Origin: an uncultured Paracoccaceae bacterium
GTDB taxonomy: Bacteria > Pseudomonadota > Alphaproteobacteria > Rhodobacterales > Rhodobacteraceae
DNA: 64,000 nt
Reading direction: 5' to 3'
Assembly: GCA_947488605.1 (NCBI GenBank)
Contig: CANKZJ010000005.1
Location: 62,001 to 126,000 of the forward strand
The position numbers and the translations under genes were made by a program. Each line of letters begins with the position of its first letter. The first letter of the stretch is position 1. The notes under the pieces are model-generated. The model had not been told where the DNA came from, made no database searches, and worked only from the letters and a program-made list of their open reading frames with translations. This document shows, piece after piece, positions 1 through 8,329 of this stretch.

Positions 1-4
1 ACAT
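1..4 (-). CDS. 5' end of a leftward gene cut by the window edge
   Basis: Read on the minus strand, a strong ribosome binding site (GAGGAGG, about positions 10-16) is followed five bases later by ATG at 4-2, so a gene begins here and runs off the left end. Only the start codon is in the window and nothing can be said about its product. It points the same way as the GntR gene and has the TTTGATCAAA palindrome about 50 bases upstream, which suggests shared control with the importer at 915-4902. Confidence 0.45.
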
Positions 5-53
5 GAATGCCTCCTCGGCGCGACTTTGGTTCAAAATAGCCGTATTTCAATAA

Positions 54-63
54 TTTGATCAAA
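54..63. promoter_or_regulatory. Operator-like palindrome, copy 1 (TTTGATCAAA)
   Basis: A perfect 10-bp palindrome lies between the GntR gene and the leftward gene that starts at position 4. The identical 10-mer recurs at 867-876 in front of the importer operon. The two copies bracket the regulator gene, so they are the best candidates for its binding site. The sequence is seen; the assignment to this GntR protein is inference. Confidence 0.5.
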
Positions 64-120
64 AGTTATCTGATAGTCAATTGCTGCAATGACGACCTGT
101 CGCAGGAATCTTCGTTTTGC

Positions 121-771
121 CTAATCGGCGGACGTTTGGCGGACGAAATCCATTCCTTGGCGAATATCTTGTGCAATTGCTTCTTTGGTTTTTTGCGGGT
201 CATTGGCCCACAAGGCTTCTGTCGCTTTGCGATGATGATCGACAAGATTTGCCGTGCCATAGCGACCGCAAACAACCCGAAGCGATGGGCCAATGCGCAG
301 CCACAAAGTTTCGGCAATGCGGTGCAATATTTGTGCATCGGCGAGGCCGTATAGATAGAAATGAAAATGATAGTTGGCCTCAAGATAGCCGCGGATGTCG
401 CCTACTTTTATTGCTTCATCCACAAGCGCATCAAGCCGTTCAAGCTCTTTAATATCATGAGGTTTGCAGCGCTTGGCGGCCGCTTCTGCCAGCGCAGGTT
501 CCACGGTAAGCCGGACTAGTTCTATCTGCTCAAGGCGGTGCGCTGTCATGTCAGGCACTTCGATGCGTCGGTTCTCGCGGCTGACCAAAGCGCCAGCTGC
601 TGTTAGTCGCCTGATGGCCTCACGTGCGGGTGTGACCCCGGTCCCTATTGCTTGGGCAAGGCCATGGATGGTCACAGGTTGGCCGGGAACGACCTCGCCA
701 AAGAGAATCATATCTCTGACTCGCAGGTAGATCGTTTCGTGTTCCGGCTTTTTAGTGACCAACTGGTTCAT
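121..771 (-). CDS. GntR family transcriptional regulator (FCD domain)
   Basis: This is a 216-residue FadR-subfamily regulator. An N-terminal winged helix-turn-helix spans about residues 10-75, with the recognition region rich in TPAREAIRRL. The C-terminal helical FCD ligand domain carries histidines spaced as in metal- or carboxylate-binding members (YHFHFYLYG near 125-135 and DHHRKA near 180). Proteins of this type repress or activate transport and catabolic genes in response to small organic acids or amines. It is divergent from the polyamine-type ABC importer that starts at 915. TTTGATCAAA occurs on both sides of the gene (54-63 and 867-876), which suggests local control. The effector is unknown. 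Confidence 0.9.
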   Translation of the reverse strand: MNQLVTKKPEHETIYLRVRDMILFGEVVPGQPVTIHGLAQAIGTGVTPAREAIRRLTAAGALVSRENRRIEVPDMTAHRLEQIELVRLTVEPALAEAAAKRCKPHDIKELERLDALVDEAIKVGDIRGYLEANYHFHFYLYGLADAQILHRIAETLWLRIGPSLRVVCGRYGTANLVDHHRKATEALWANDPQKTKEAIAQDIRQGMDFVRQTSAD

Positions 772-866
772 CGTTTTGCCTTCCTGACGGGCACTTTAGA
801 TTCCATATAGCCCACCGGTTGTCAAAACCTATCAAATTTATACAACAGGATTGCAAACGCACAAGA

Positions 867-876
867 TTTGATCAAA
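867..876. promoter_or_regulatory. Operator-like palindrome, copy 2 (TTTGATCAAA)
   Basis: The second exact copy of the 10-bp palindrome sits 39 bases upstream of the solute-binding protein start and about 95 bases upstream of the GntR gene on the other strand. It could therefore affect the importer promoter, the regulator promoter or both. A CACGGAGG ribosome binding site follows at about 901-908. Confidence 0.55.
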
Positions 877-914
877 GCTAGTGCAAATGTCAAAAAATCC
901 CCACGGAGGTTTCA

Positions 915-2003
915 ATGCTCAGAACAAAATCCTGTACCTTTCTAGCCGCTGTCGTGCTCACCGCACAGGCAGGTTGGGCCCAAGAAGTGCGCGTTTATAA
1001 TTGGTCGGACTACATCGATGAAGACCTGCTGGCGCAGTTCGAAGAAGAAACAGGTCTCGAGCTTATCTATGATGTTTTCGACAGCAACGAAGTGCTTGAG
1101 ACAAAACTGCTTGCTGGTGGATCCGGGTACGATGTTGTCGTGCCATCCGCGACTTTTCTGCAGCGTCAGATTTCAGCAGGCGCGTTCCAGAAGCTTGATA
1201 AATCCAAGCTCAGCAATATCGGCAACCTTTGGGACGTCGTTGAAGCCAGAACCGAAACTTATGACCCCGGTGGTGAATACTCCATCAACTACATGTGGGG
1301 TACCACGGGCATTGGTGTGAATGTTGGTAGAGTCACAGAGATTTTGGGTGAGGATGCGCCCATCGGATCACTTGATTTGATTTTCAATCCAGAGAACATG
1401 GCAAAGCTGGCTGAATGCGGTGTGCATTTCCTTGATGCGCCGACAGAATTGATTCCTGCGGCACTTCAGTACATTGGCGAAGACCCCGACAGCAAAGACG
1501 AAGACGTTCTTGCACTGGCAGAGCCGATCCTGACAGCCGTGCGTCCTTATGTACAAAAGTATCACAGCTCCGAATATATCTCGGCGCTTGCCAACGGTGA
1601 CATCTGTGTGGCCTTTGGTTGGTCCGGTGATATCCTGCAATCGCGTGACCGCGCTGCCGAGGCGGACAATGGTGTGGAGATCGCCTATAACGCACCTGTC
1701 GAAGGCGCGCTGATGTGGTTTGACCAAATGGCCATTCCGGTTGATGCACCGAACCCAGAAGGCGCGCACGCATTCCTTGATTTCATCTTGGATGCAGAGG
1801 TTGCGGCCACTGCATCAAACTATGTCTATTACGCAAACGGCAATTTGGCCTCGCAGCCATTGTTGGTTGAAGACGTGATTGGCGATTTGGCGATCTACCC
1901 TGATGAAGCAACGCTTGAGACGCTGTATACAACCACGCCCTATGACGCCCGCGCACAGCGTTTCGTCACCCGGATGTGGACCCGCATCAAATCTGGCACC
2001 TAA
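915..2003 (+). CDS. Extracellular solute-binding protein of a polyamine-type ABC importer
   Basis: This 362-residue periplasmic protein has an N-terminal signal peptide ending near AGWAQ (about residue 22). The mature part opens with VRVYNWSDYID, the hallmark of PotD/PotF-type binding proteins. Conserved stretches such as YDVVVPS and YMWGTTGIGVN also match PotF (putrescine). It would capture a polyamine or related cationic or amino compound and deliver it to the two permeases downstream. It is first in a four-gene operon with the ATPase and permeases. A hairpin follows the stop codon, as is common where the binding protein is made in excess. The family is clear; the true ligand cannot be told from sequence. 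Confidence 0.92.
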   Translation: MLRTKSCTFLAAVVLTAQAGWAQEVRVYNWSDYIDEDLLAQFEEETGLELIYDVFDSNEVLETKLLAGGSGYDVVVPSATFLQRQISAGAFQKLDKSKLSNIGNLWDVVEARTETYDPGGEYSINYMWGTTGIGVNVGRVTEILGEDAPIGSLDLIFNPENMAKLAECGVHFLDAPTELIPAALQYIGEDPDSKDEDVLALAEPILTAVRPYVQKYHSSEYISALANGDICVAFGWSGDILQSRDRAAEADNGVEIAYNAPVEGALMWFDQMAIPVDAPNPEGAHAFLDFILDAEVAATASNYVYYANGNLASQPLLVEDVIGDLAIYPDEATLETLYTTTPYDARAQRFVTRMWTRIKSGT

Positions 2004-2009
2004 TCGCCA

Positions 2010-2041
2010 TTGCCCCGGCTTACATGCGTAGGCCGGGGCAA
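2010..2041 (+). terminator. Intercistronic hairpin after the binding-protein gene
   Basis: A 10-bp perfect stem (TTGCCCCGGC at 2010-2019 with GCCGGGGCAA at 2032-2041) encloses a 12-base loop. There is no run of T after it, so it is more likely a partial terminator or an mRNA-stabilising 3' structure that raises binding-protein levels relative to the ATPase and permeases. Confidence 0.6.
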
Positions 2042-2074
2042 TTCGACTAACGCTGACCTTGAGGCCCAAAACCT

Positions 2075-3196
2075 ATGCCCGAAACCGCGTTTGAGCCTTG
2101 GAAAGACCCATCAGCAAAGCCTCTGATCCAATTCCGAAATGTCACCAAGCGATTTGGCGACTTCGTAGCAATTGACGATCTGAGCATCGATATTTTCGAA
2201 AAAGAGTTCTTTGCGCTATTAGGGCCATCCGGCTGCGGCAAGACGACCATGATGCGGATGCTTGCCGGTTTCGAGACACCGACATCTGGGACGATCATGT
2301 TGGATGGAAAGGACATTTCTCCTATTCCGCCCAACAAGCGTAGCGTGAACATGATGTTCCAGTCTTATGCGCTGTTCCCGCATCTGACGGTCTACGACAA
2401 TATCGCATTCGGGCTAAAGCGGTCCAAAATGCCCAAAGACGAGATTGATGCGCGGGTCAAAGAGATGCTGCGCCTGGTGCAGATCGAGAAATTTGGCAAC
2501 CGCAAACCAGAGCAGATTTCCGGTGGTCAACGCCAGCGTGTTGCTTTGGCGCGAGCTCTGGCGAAGGCACCAAAGTTGCTGCTCTTGGACGAACCTCTCT
2601 CTGCGCTCGACAAAAAGCTGCGACAAGAGACGCAGTTTGAATTGATGGATATTCAGGAAAAGACAGGAACGACCTTTGTTGTGGTGACCCATGACCAAGA
2701 AGAGGCGATGACCGTTGCGAGCCGCGTGGCCGTTATGGACCACGGTAAGCTAAAGCAAGTCGATACACCCGACCAGATTTATGAGGCGCCCAACAGCACC
2801 TATGTCGCCGATTTTATTGGCGACGTGAATATCATCGAAGGTCATGCAACGACGCAAGGTGATACCGTCGCAATCGCTTGGGCAGAAGGGCAACCCAGCA
2901 TTATTGGCACGCCGACAAGACCGGGAATGGCGGGCAAAGTCAGTTTTGCAATTCGCCCCGAGAAAGTGGCGATCAGCGCCGAGAAACCAAAAGACCTGAA
3001 CAATGTTGTGCAAGGTAAGATCCTCGACATTGCGTATTTGGGGAATTTGTCGACCTACCACGTCGCATTGCCGGGTGGCATCACGATCAAAGCGCAAACA
3101 GCAAACTCTCGTAGACGCGCCAGACGCCCCTTTACCTGGGACGATGAAGTATGGCTTTCATGGACCGATACGGCCGGTATCGTCTTGGATAGCTAG
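2075..3196 (+). CDS. ABC transporter ATP-binding protein (PotA/PotG-like)
   Basis: The 373-residue cytoplasmic ATPase powers the importer. The Walker A motif GPSGCGKTT is at residues 50-58, the Q-loop glutamine at about 96, the ABC signature ISGGQRQR near 148-155, Walker B LLLLDEP near 168-174 and the H-loop in VVTHDQEE near 205. A C-terminal TOBE-type regulatory region follows from about residue 240. This length and layout are usual for polyamine, spermidine or iron-type importers. The stop codon directly abuts the first permease start, which supports co-translation. Confidence 0.93.
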   Translation: MPETAFEPWKDPSAKPLIQFRNVTKRFGDFVAIDDLSIDIFEKEFFALLGPSGCGKTTMMRMLAGFETPTSGTIMLDGKDISPIPPNKRSVNMMFQSYALFPHLTVYDNIAFGLKRSKMPKDEIDARVKEMLRLVQIEKFGNRKPEQISGGQRQRVALARALAKAPKLLLLDEPLSALDKKLRQETQFELMDIQEKTGTTFVVVTHDQEEAMTVASRVAVMDHGKLKQVDTPDQIYEAPNSTYVADFIGDVNIIEGHATTQGDTVAIAWAEGQPSIIGTPTRPGMAGKVSFAIRPEKVAISAEKPKDLNNVVQGKILDIAYLGNLSTYHVALPGGITIKAQTANSRRRARRPFTWDDEVWLSWTDTAGIVLDS

Positions 3197-4093
3197 ATGA
3201 ATATTCGTCGTATCGCGCTGATTTCGGTTCCGTATCTTTGGCTTCTGGCGCTATTTATGGTGCCGTTCCTGATAGTCTTTAAGATATCGCTTTCGGACAT
3301 CGCGCTGGCGATCCCACCCTATACGCCGACCTTGGATATCTCTGGCGGCTGGACTGAAGTGCGCAGCTTTTTCTCGCAGCTCGATTTTGAGAACTTCGAG
3401 TTCCTTGCCACAGATGATCTTTACTGGAAGAGCTATTTGTCTAGCTTGAAGATCGCGTTCATTTCGACTTTCATCTGCCTGTTGGTGGGCTTTCCTATTG
3501 CCTACGGGATGGCGAACGCACCTAAGGAGTGGCAGCCGACGCTGATGTTGCTGGTGATCTTGCCATTCTGGACCAGTTTTCTAATTCGCGTCTATTCCCT
3601 GATTGGCATCTTAAGCCAAGAGGGCATGCTCAATCAGTTCTTGATGTGGATTGGTCTGATTGGTGAACCGCTCACGATCCTGAACACCAATATCGCGGTC
3701 TATATCGGCATCGTTTACACCTACTGTCCGTTTATGATCCTGCCAATCTACGCGACGTTGATTAAGCTTGATGGATCACTCCTTGAGGCGGCAGAAGACT
3801 TGGGTTGTTCGCGGACCGAGGCATTCTGGCGCATCACGGTACCGCTGTCCAAGGCGGGAATTATTGCGGGCTGTTTCCTTGTTTTCATCCCGGCGCTGGG
3901 CGAATTTGTGATCCCGTCATTATTGGGCGGATCGGACACGTTGATGATCGGTAAGGTCCTGTACGAGGAATTCTTTGCCAACCGTGATTGGCCAGTGGCC
4001 GGTGCCGTAGCCGTGATCTTGCTGCTGATTTTGATCGTGCCAATCGTGCTTTATCAACGTAACGAGCAAAAGATCATGGAGGCCGAGAAATGA
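3197..4093 (+). CDS. ABC transporter permease (PotB/PotH-like)
   Basis: This 298-residue inner-membrane protein has about six hydrophobic segments. The coupling (EAA) loop reads EAAEDLGCSRTEAFWRITVP near residues 197-216 and would dock on the ATPase. A large periplasmic loop follows the first membrane segment, as in PotH/PotB. The start codon immediately follows the ATPase stop, and the end overlaps the second permease by four bases (ATGA). Confidence 0.92.
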   Translation: MNIRRIALISVPYLWLLALFMVPFLIVFKISLSDIALAIPPYTPTLDISGGWTEVRSFFSQLDFENFEFLATDDLYWKSYLSSLKIAFISTFICLLVGFPIAYGMANAPKEWQPTLMLLVILPFWTSFLIRVYSLIGILSQEGMLNQFLMWIGLIGEPLTILNTNIAVYIGIVYTYCPFMILPIYATLIKLDGSLLEAAEDLGCSRTEAFWRITVPLSKAGIIAGCFLVFIPALGEFVIPSLLGGSDTLMIGKVLYEEFFANRDWPVAGAVAVILLLILIVPIVLYQRNEQKIMEAEK

Positions 4094-4902
4094 GACGGCT
4101 GACGTGGTTCAACGCAACATCGCTCACGCTGGGCTTTGCGTTTCTTTATATTCCGATGATTATCGTGATCGTCTACAGCTTTAATGAAAGCCGCCTTGTC
4201 ACCGTCTGGGGTGGTTTCTCGACCAAATGGTACGGGGAACTTTTGCAAAACGAGGCTTTCCTTGATGCGGCTTGGGTAACTTTCAAGGTGGGGCTGGTGT
4301 CCTCGATCATTGCAACCATTCTGGGCACGATGGGTGCCTATGTCTTGGTGCGCGGTGGGCGTTTCTTTGGTCGTACATTGTTTTCGGGCATGATCTACGC
4401 GCCGTTGGTGATGCCAGAAGTCATCACCGGATTGTCGCTCTTGTTGCTCTTCATTTCCATCGGGCTGGACCGGGGGTTATTCACGATCATCCTCGCCCAT
4501 GCGACGTTCTCGATGTGCTATGTTTCGGTCGTCGTCAGCTCGCGTTTGGTCAGTTTCGATCGGTCGGTCGAGGAAGCCGCACTCGATCTGGGCTGCACCC
4601 CCTTCGAGGCGTTCCGTCTTGTGACCTTACCCATCATCGCTCCTGCCGTCATTTCTGGCTGGCTTTTGGCGTTGACGCTTTCGCTGGATGATCTGGTGAT
4701 CGCGTCATTTGTTGCAGGGCCGTCTGCCACGACGCTGCCCATTAAGGTGTTCAGTTCGATCCGATTGGGCGTAAGCCCCGAGATTAATGCGCTGTCGACG
4801 ATCCTTATCGGTATCGTCACGATCGGCACCTTCGCCGCATCGTTGACAACAAAACGCGCCGTCATGCGCAAGGACCGAGAGCGTCGATTGGCCGAACAGT
4901 AG
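4090..4902 (+). CDS. ABC transporter permease (PotC/PotI-like)
   Basis: The second permease of the importer has 270 residues and six predicted membrane segments. It contains the typical VYSFNESR motif after the first segment and an EAA loop EAALDLGCTPFEAFRLVTLP near residues 158-177. It overlaps the previous permease by four bases and ends the operon. The next gene is convergent, its stop only 18 bases away with no clear terminator between. Confidence 0.92.
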   Translation: MRRLTWFNATSLTLGFAFLYIPMIIVIVYSFNESRLVTVWGGFSTKWYGELLQNEAFLDAAWVTFKVGLVSSIIATILGTMGAYVLVRGGRFFGRTLFSGMIYAPLVMPEVITGLSLLLLFISIGLDRGLFTIILAHATFSMCYVSVVVSSRLVSFDRSVEEAALDLGCTPFEAFRLVTLPIIAPAVISGWLLALTLSLDDLVIASFVAGPSATTLPIKVFSSIRLGVSPEINALSTILIGIVTIGTFAASLTTKRAVMRKDRERRLAEQ

Positions 4903-4920
4903 GCGCTGTGTCTGGGTTTT

Positions 4921-5952
4921 CTAGTTTTCTGCAATAGCTGTAAAAGTTGCCCACACAGGATGATGGTCGGTCACTTCAAATCCAAGGTCGAGGGCCTCTA
5001 CGTGGTTAACGCGTACATTGGGTGACGCGATGAAACCATCAACGATTGATGTGAAGTTATGCCCTTGGCGGTACGGCGATTGTAGCGACCGCATTGTTGG
5101 GATGTCTGGGTCGGCCGCGATCTGCCATCCTTCTGGCAAGGCGTGCATCGGAAATTCGACCAGCCATTCGAGGTATTCCGGCTCGGTAGTGTGGCTAAAT
5201 TCGGTTGTGCAAAGCCGCATATTCCAATCTCCGCCGAAAACCACGTAGTGACCACTAACAAATTCACGTTCGGCGTAATCGAGCGCCTTTTTCAGTTGTG
5301 CGGTGCGCACGAGCCCGCCTTCATCAAAGGCCGACAGATGGATGTTGATGATGATCCAGTCTTTCCCAAGTTCCGCAATCGGAATGCGCGTGACCTGGCC
5401 AACATAAAACTTCTTGAGGAACCCGACATAGAACGCCTTGCTTTGGGGGAGTTCCAGAATGTGACATCCGGCCTCTTGCAGCGCCGTGTAGGTAGACATG
5501 CCATGATCAAAACGCATGGACGGCGGCAAAAGAACGGTTTTGAGGTCAGCCCAATAGAACAGCCGCATTCTCGAAAGCGCGCGGTCAATGATGCCACGAA
5601 CAGGGACGCCGCGTGTCAAGAACCCTGCAGCGGCGTTCTCTTGCAGGCAGATGACGTCATAGTCTTTGCGCGTCAAGATCCCTGCGATGTCATGTGCCGC
5701 ACGCTGGATTTCATCGCGGTGCATTGCACGGATAGATTTGCCTTTGTCGGCAAAGAAATCAGCCTCGCGTCCAAGGCCAGCATATCCAATATTCCACGTC
5801 AGGATTGAGAGCGCGCTTGATGCGTCTTGCAATGCACCGGTGTAACCAGTTGGCGAGACGGCTCCAAAGCGTGGCAAGCGCCAGCGATTGGCCAAGAAGA
5901 CGACAAGGCCAGCGCAGGCAATCAGGCTGATGACGATGAGTGCTGCTTGCAT
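4921..5952 (-). CDS. Membrane-anchored endonuclease/exonuclease/phosphatase family protein
   Basis: The 343-residue protein has one N-terminal hydrophobic segment (residues 2-24) followed by an EEP (DNase I-like) domain. Family catalytic motifs are present in order: LTWNIGYAG, LQENAAAG with the metal-binding glutamate, GGDWNMR, and the C-terminal DHHPVWATF. Members cleave phosphodiester or phosphomonoester bonds in nucleic acids, inositol phosphates or sphingolipids, so the substrate cannot be told. The anchor suggests action at the membrane or in the periplasm. It lies downstream of the ETF-QO gene in the same direction, separated by a hairpin. Confidence 0.8.
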   Translation of the reverse strand: MQAALIVISLIACAGLVVFLANRWRLPRFGAVSPTGYTGALQDASSALSILTWNIGYAGLGREADFFADKGKSIRAMHRDEIQRAAHDIAGILTRKDYDVICLQENAAAGFLTRGVPVRGIIDRALSRMRLFYWADLKTVLLPPSMRFDHGMSTYTALQEAGCHILELPQSKAFYVGFLKKFYVGQVTRIPIAELGKDWIIINIHLSAFDEGGLVRTAQLKKALDYAEREFVSGHYVVFGGDWNMRLCTTEFSHTTEPEYLEWLVEFPMHALPEGWQIAADPDIPTMRSLQSPYRQGHNFTSIVDGFIASPNVRVNHVEALDLGFEVTDHHPVWATFTAIAEN

Positions 5953-5962
5953 TACGAACTAC

Positions 5963-5990
5963 CGAAAGCCCCCCTCGCGGAGGGCTTTCG
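5963..5990 (-). terminator. Hairpin between ETF-QO and the EEP gene
   Basis: A 9-bp stem (CGAAAGCCC at 5963-5971, GGGCTTTCG at 5982-5990) with a 10-base loop lies directly after the ETF-QO stop when read on the minus strand. A T-run is lacking, so termination may be partial. Confidence 0.6.
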
Positions 5991-5994
5991 TTGA

Positions 5995-7641
5995 TCACAT
6001 ATTGGGGTAGTTTGGCCCATCGCCACCTTGCGGCACAGTCCACGTGATGTTCTGGCTTGGGTCTTTGATATCGCAAGTTTTGCAATGCACACAGTTCTGG
6101 AAATTGATCTGGAACTTCGTCTCGGCGCCTTCACCAACGAATTCGTAAACACCCGCCGGACAGTAACGTGCGGACGGCCCTGCATATTTCGCCAGGTTCA
6201 CGCTGACCGGCACATCGGGGTCGGTCAGGTGCAAGTGTGCAGGCTGGCTTTCCTCGTGGTTGGTAAAGCTGAACGATACGTTGGTTAGGCGATCAAACGA
6301 CAATGTGCCATCCGGCTTGGGATAGTCGATCACTTTGTGCTTGCTGGCCTCTTCGGTTGCGTCGGCATCTGATTTACCGTGCGACAGTGTCCCCAAGAAC
6401 CCGATCCCGAATGTGTTCATCCACATATCCATGCCGCCTATGCCAAGCGAGGCAAGCAGGCCGTATTTGGACCAGAGCGGTTTGACGTTGCGCACCTTCT
6501 TGAGGTCTTGGCCGATCTCGCCTTTGCGTACAGCCTTATCGTACCCGTCCAGCATATCGCCGCTGCGACCCGCTTTGATTGCCTCAACCGCGACCTCTGC
6601 TGCTTCGATGCCAGAGAGCATCGCGTTATGGTTGCCCTTGATCCGCGGTACGTTGACCATGCCCGCAGCACAGCCCAAGAGCGCGCCGCCGGGGAATTCA
6701 AGCTGCGGCATCGATTGGTAGCCGCCCTCAGTAATGGCGCGTGCGCCGTAAGCGACCCGCTTGCCGCCTTTGAGAAGCTCGGCGACCTTTGGGTGATGCT
6801 TGAACCGCTGAAATTCCATGTATGGGAAGATGTGCGGATTTTTGTAGTTCAGGTGAACAACGAAACCGACGTAAACTTGGTTGTTTTCGAGGTGGTAGAT
6901 GAAGGAACCGCCACCGGCGTTGCCTTCCAGTGGCCACCCCATTGTGTGGGTCACTGTGCCTTCGCTGTGCTTTTCGGGATCAATTTCCCAGATTTCTTTC
7001 ATGCCGAGGCCGTATTTCTGTACGTCAGATTTCGCCGCGAGGTCGTATTTGGCAATCACCTGCTTAGACAGCGACCCGCGTACACCTTCGCCCAAGAAGA
7101 CGTACTTACCGTGCAACTCCATACCCGGTTCATAGGATGGACCGGGGGTTCCATCGGGGTTCTTGCCGAATTCACCGGCAACAACGCCTTTGACTTCGCC
7201 GTTTTCGCCATAGACGATTTCAGAGCACGCCATGCCGGGGAAAATCTCGACGCCCATTTCTTCCGCTTGTTCGGCCATCCAGCGGCAGACGTTGCCCATT
7301 GAGACGATATAGTTGCCGTGGTTGTTCATCAGCGGTGGCATCAGCATATTGGGGATGCGCAGCTGACCGGCCTCACCCAACATATAAAAGTTATCTTCTT
7401 TCACGGGCACGTTCAGCGGCGCGCCTTTGTCTTTCCAATCAGGCATCAGTTTGTTCAGGCCGACGGGATCGAGAACCGCGCCAGACAGGATATGCGCTCC
7501 CACTTCGGACCCTTTTTCAAGAACAACAACATTCAGATCGGCATCAAGTTGCTTAAGCCGGATCGCCGCAGATAGACCGGCAGGGCCGGCGCCCACGATT
7601 ACCACATCGTATTCCATAGCTTCGCGTTCAATCTCGGCCAT
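5995..7641 (-). CDS. Electron transfer flavoprotein-ubiquinone oxidoreductase
   Basis: This 548-residue inner-membrane-associated flavoenzyme passes electrons from reduced ETF (fed by acyl-CoA and other dehydrogenases) to ubiquinone. An FAD-binding GAGPAGLSAAIRL motif lies near the N terminus. The C-terminal ferredoxin-like part carries CPAGVYEF and NCVHCKTCDIKDP, giving the four cysteines of the [4Fe-4S] cluster. I chose ATG at 7641, which has AAGGA eight bases upstream, over an upstream TTG at 7647. The length is as expected for the family. It runs divergently from greA. Confidence 0.96.
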   Translation of the reverse strand: MAEIEREAMEYDVVIVGAGPAGLSAAIRLKQLDADLNVVVLEKGSEVGAHILSGAVLDPVGLNKLMPDWKDKGAPLNVPVKEDNFYMLGEAGQLRIPNMLMPPLMNNHGNYIVSMGNVCRWMAEQAEEMGVEIFPGMACSEIVYGENGEVKGVVAGEFGKNPDGTPGPSYEPGMELHGKYVFLGEGVRGSLSKQVIAKYDLAAKSDVQKYGLGMKEIWEIDPEKHSEGTVTHTMGWPLEGNAGGGSFIYHLENNQVYVGFVVHLNYKNPHIFPYMEFQRFKHHPKVAELLKGGKRVAYGARAITEGGYQSMPQLEFPGGALLGCAAGMVNVPRIKGNHNAMLSGIEAAEVAVEAIKAGRSGDMLDGYDKAVRKGEIGQDLKKVRNVKPLWSKYGLLASLGIGGMDMWMNTFGIGFLGTLSHGKSDADATEEASKHKVIDYPKPDGTLSFDRLTNVSFSFTNHEESQPAHLHLTDPDVPVSVNLAKYAGPSARYCPAGVYEFVGEGAETKFQINFQNCVHCKTCDIKDPSQNITWTVPQGGDGPNYPNM

Positions 7642-7774
7642 TGGCAAATCCTTTAAACTCTTGGGCTCCTGCCCTTTTATTTAGCTTTGGCAACGGTTAC
7701 CTCAAGGATGCTAGATGGGCAATTAAGACACGACGTCAAAAAGACATTGTGCGACACCCATTCATGACAAAGCC

Positions 7775-7803
7775 TTGACTCTAAGCAACTGAAATAGGCT
7801 ATG
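7775..7803 (+). promoter_or_regulatory. Candidate sigma-70 promoter for greA
   Basis: TTGACT at 7775-7780 and GCTATG at 7798-7803 are separated by 17 bases, about 40 bases upstream of the greA start. The -35 box is good and the -10 box poor. A GGGAGGGGAG ribosome binding site follows. This is a weak motif-only call. Confidence 0.3.
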
Positions 7804-7844
7804 AACGTTCGATTGACATTTTTTGCCCCGGGAGGGGAGACCTG

Positions 7845-8315
7845 ATGGAAAAGATACCACTGACACGCGCCGGCTTTGATAAGCTGGATGCAGAGCTAAA
7901 GCACCTCAAGACTGTAGAACGCCCGTCCATTATTCGCGCAATTTCCGAGGCGCGCGAGCATGGCGACCTGTCCGAGAACGCTGAGTATCATTCCGCAAAG
8001 GAAAAGCAGTCTTTCATTGAGGGCCGCGTGAAAGAGCTTGAAGGTGTGATTTCATTGGCTGACGTGATCGACGTCGCCAAGTTGTCTGGTACGATCAAGT
8101 TCGGCGCGACTGTCGCACTGGTCGATGAAGAAACCGACGAGGAAAAAACCTATCAGGTTGTCGGTGAGTACGAGGCTGATATCGAAGCAGGCAAGCTGAA
8201 CATGAAATCACCTTTGTCACGGGCCTTGATCGGCAAGGACGAAGGCGACAGTGTTGAGGTGCGCACACCGGGTGGCGTGCGTAGTTATGAAATTTTGTCG
8301 ATCACTTACAAGTAG
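7845..8315 (+). CDS. greA: Transcription elongation factor GreA
   Basis: GreA binds the RNA polymerase secondary channel and stimulates cleavage of backtracked transcripts. The 156-residue protein has the usual N-terminal coiled coil (about residues 1-75, containing [21 protein letters not shown] with the acidic tip residues) and the C-terminal FKBP-like domain. Length and motif order match the family fully. A purine-rich ribosome binding site precedes the ATG. Confidence 0.97.
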   Translation: MEKIPLTRAGFDKLDAELKHLKTVERPSIIRAISEAREHGDLSENAEYHSAKEKQSFIEGRVKELEGVISLADVIDVAKLSGTIKFGATVALVDEETDEEKTYQVVGEYEADIEAGKLNMKSPLSRALIGKDEGDSVEVRTPGGVRSYEILSITYK

Positions 8316-8329
8316 AAAGCCCGCGCGAC

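Noticed and set aside
6379..7302. Open frame of 307 codons on the plus strand
   Set aside because: It is antisense to the ETF-QO gene, which is certain from its flavin and Fe-S motifs.
7812..7817. Perfect TTGACA box upstream of greA
   Set aside because: No acceptable -10 box at the right distance before the start; the box at 7775 fits better.
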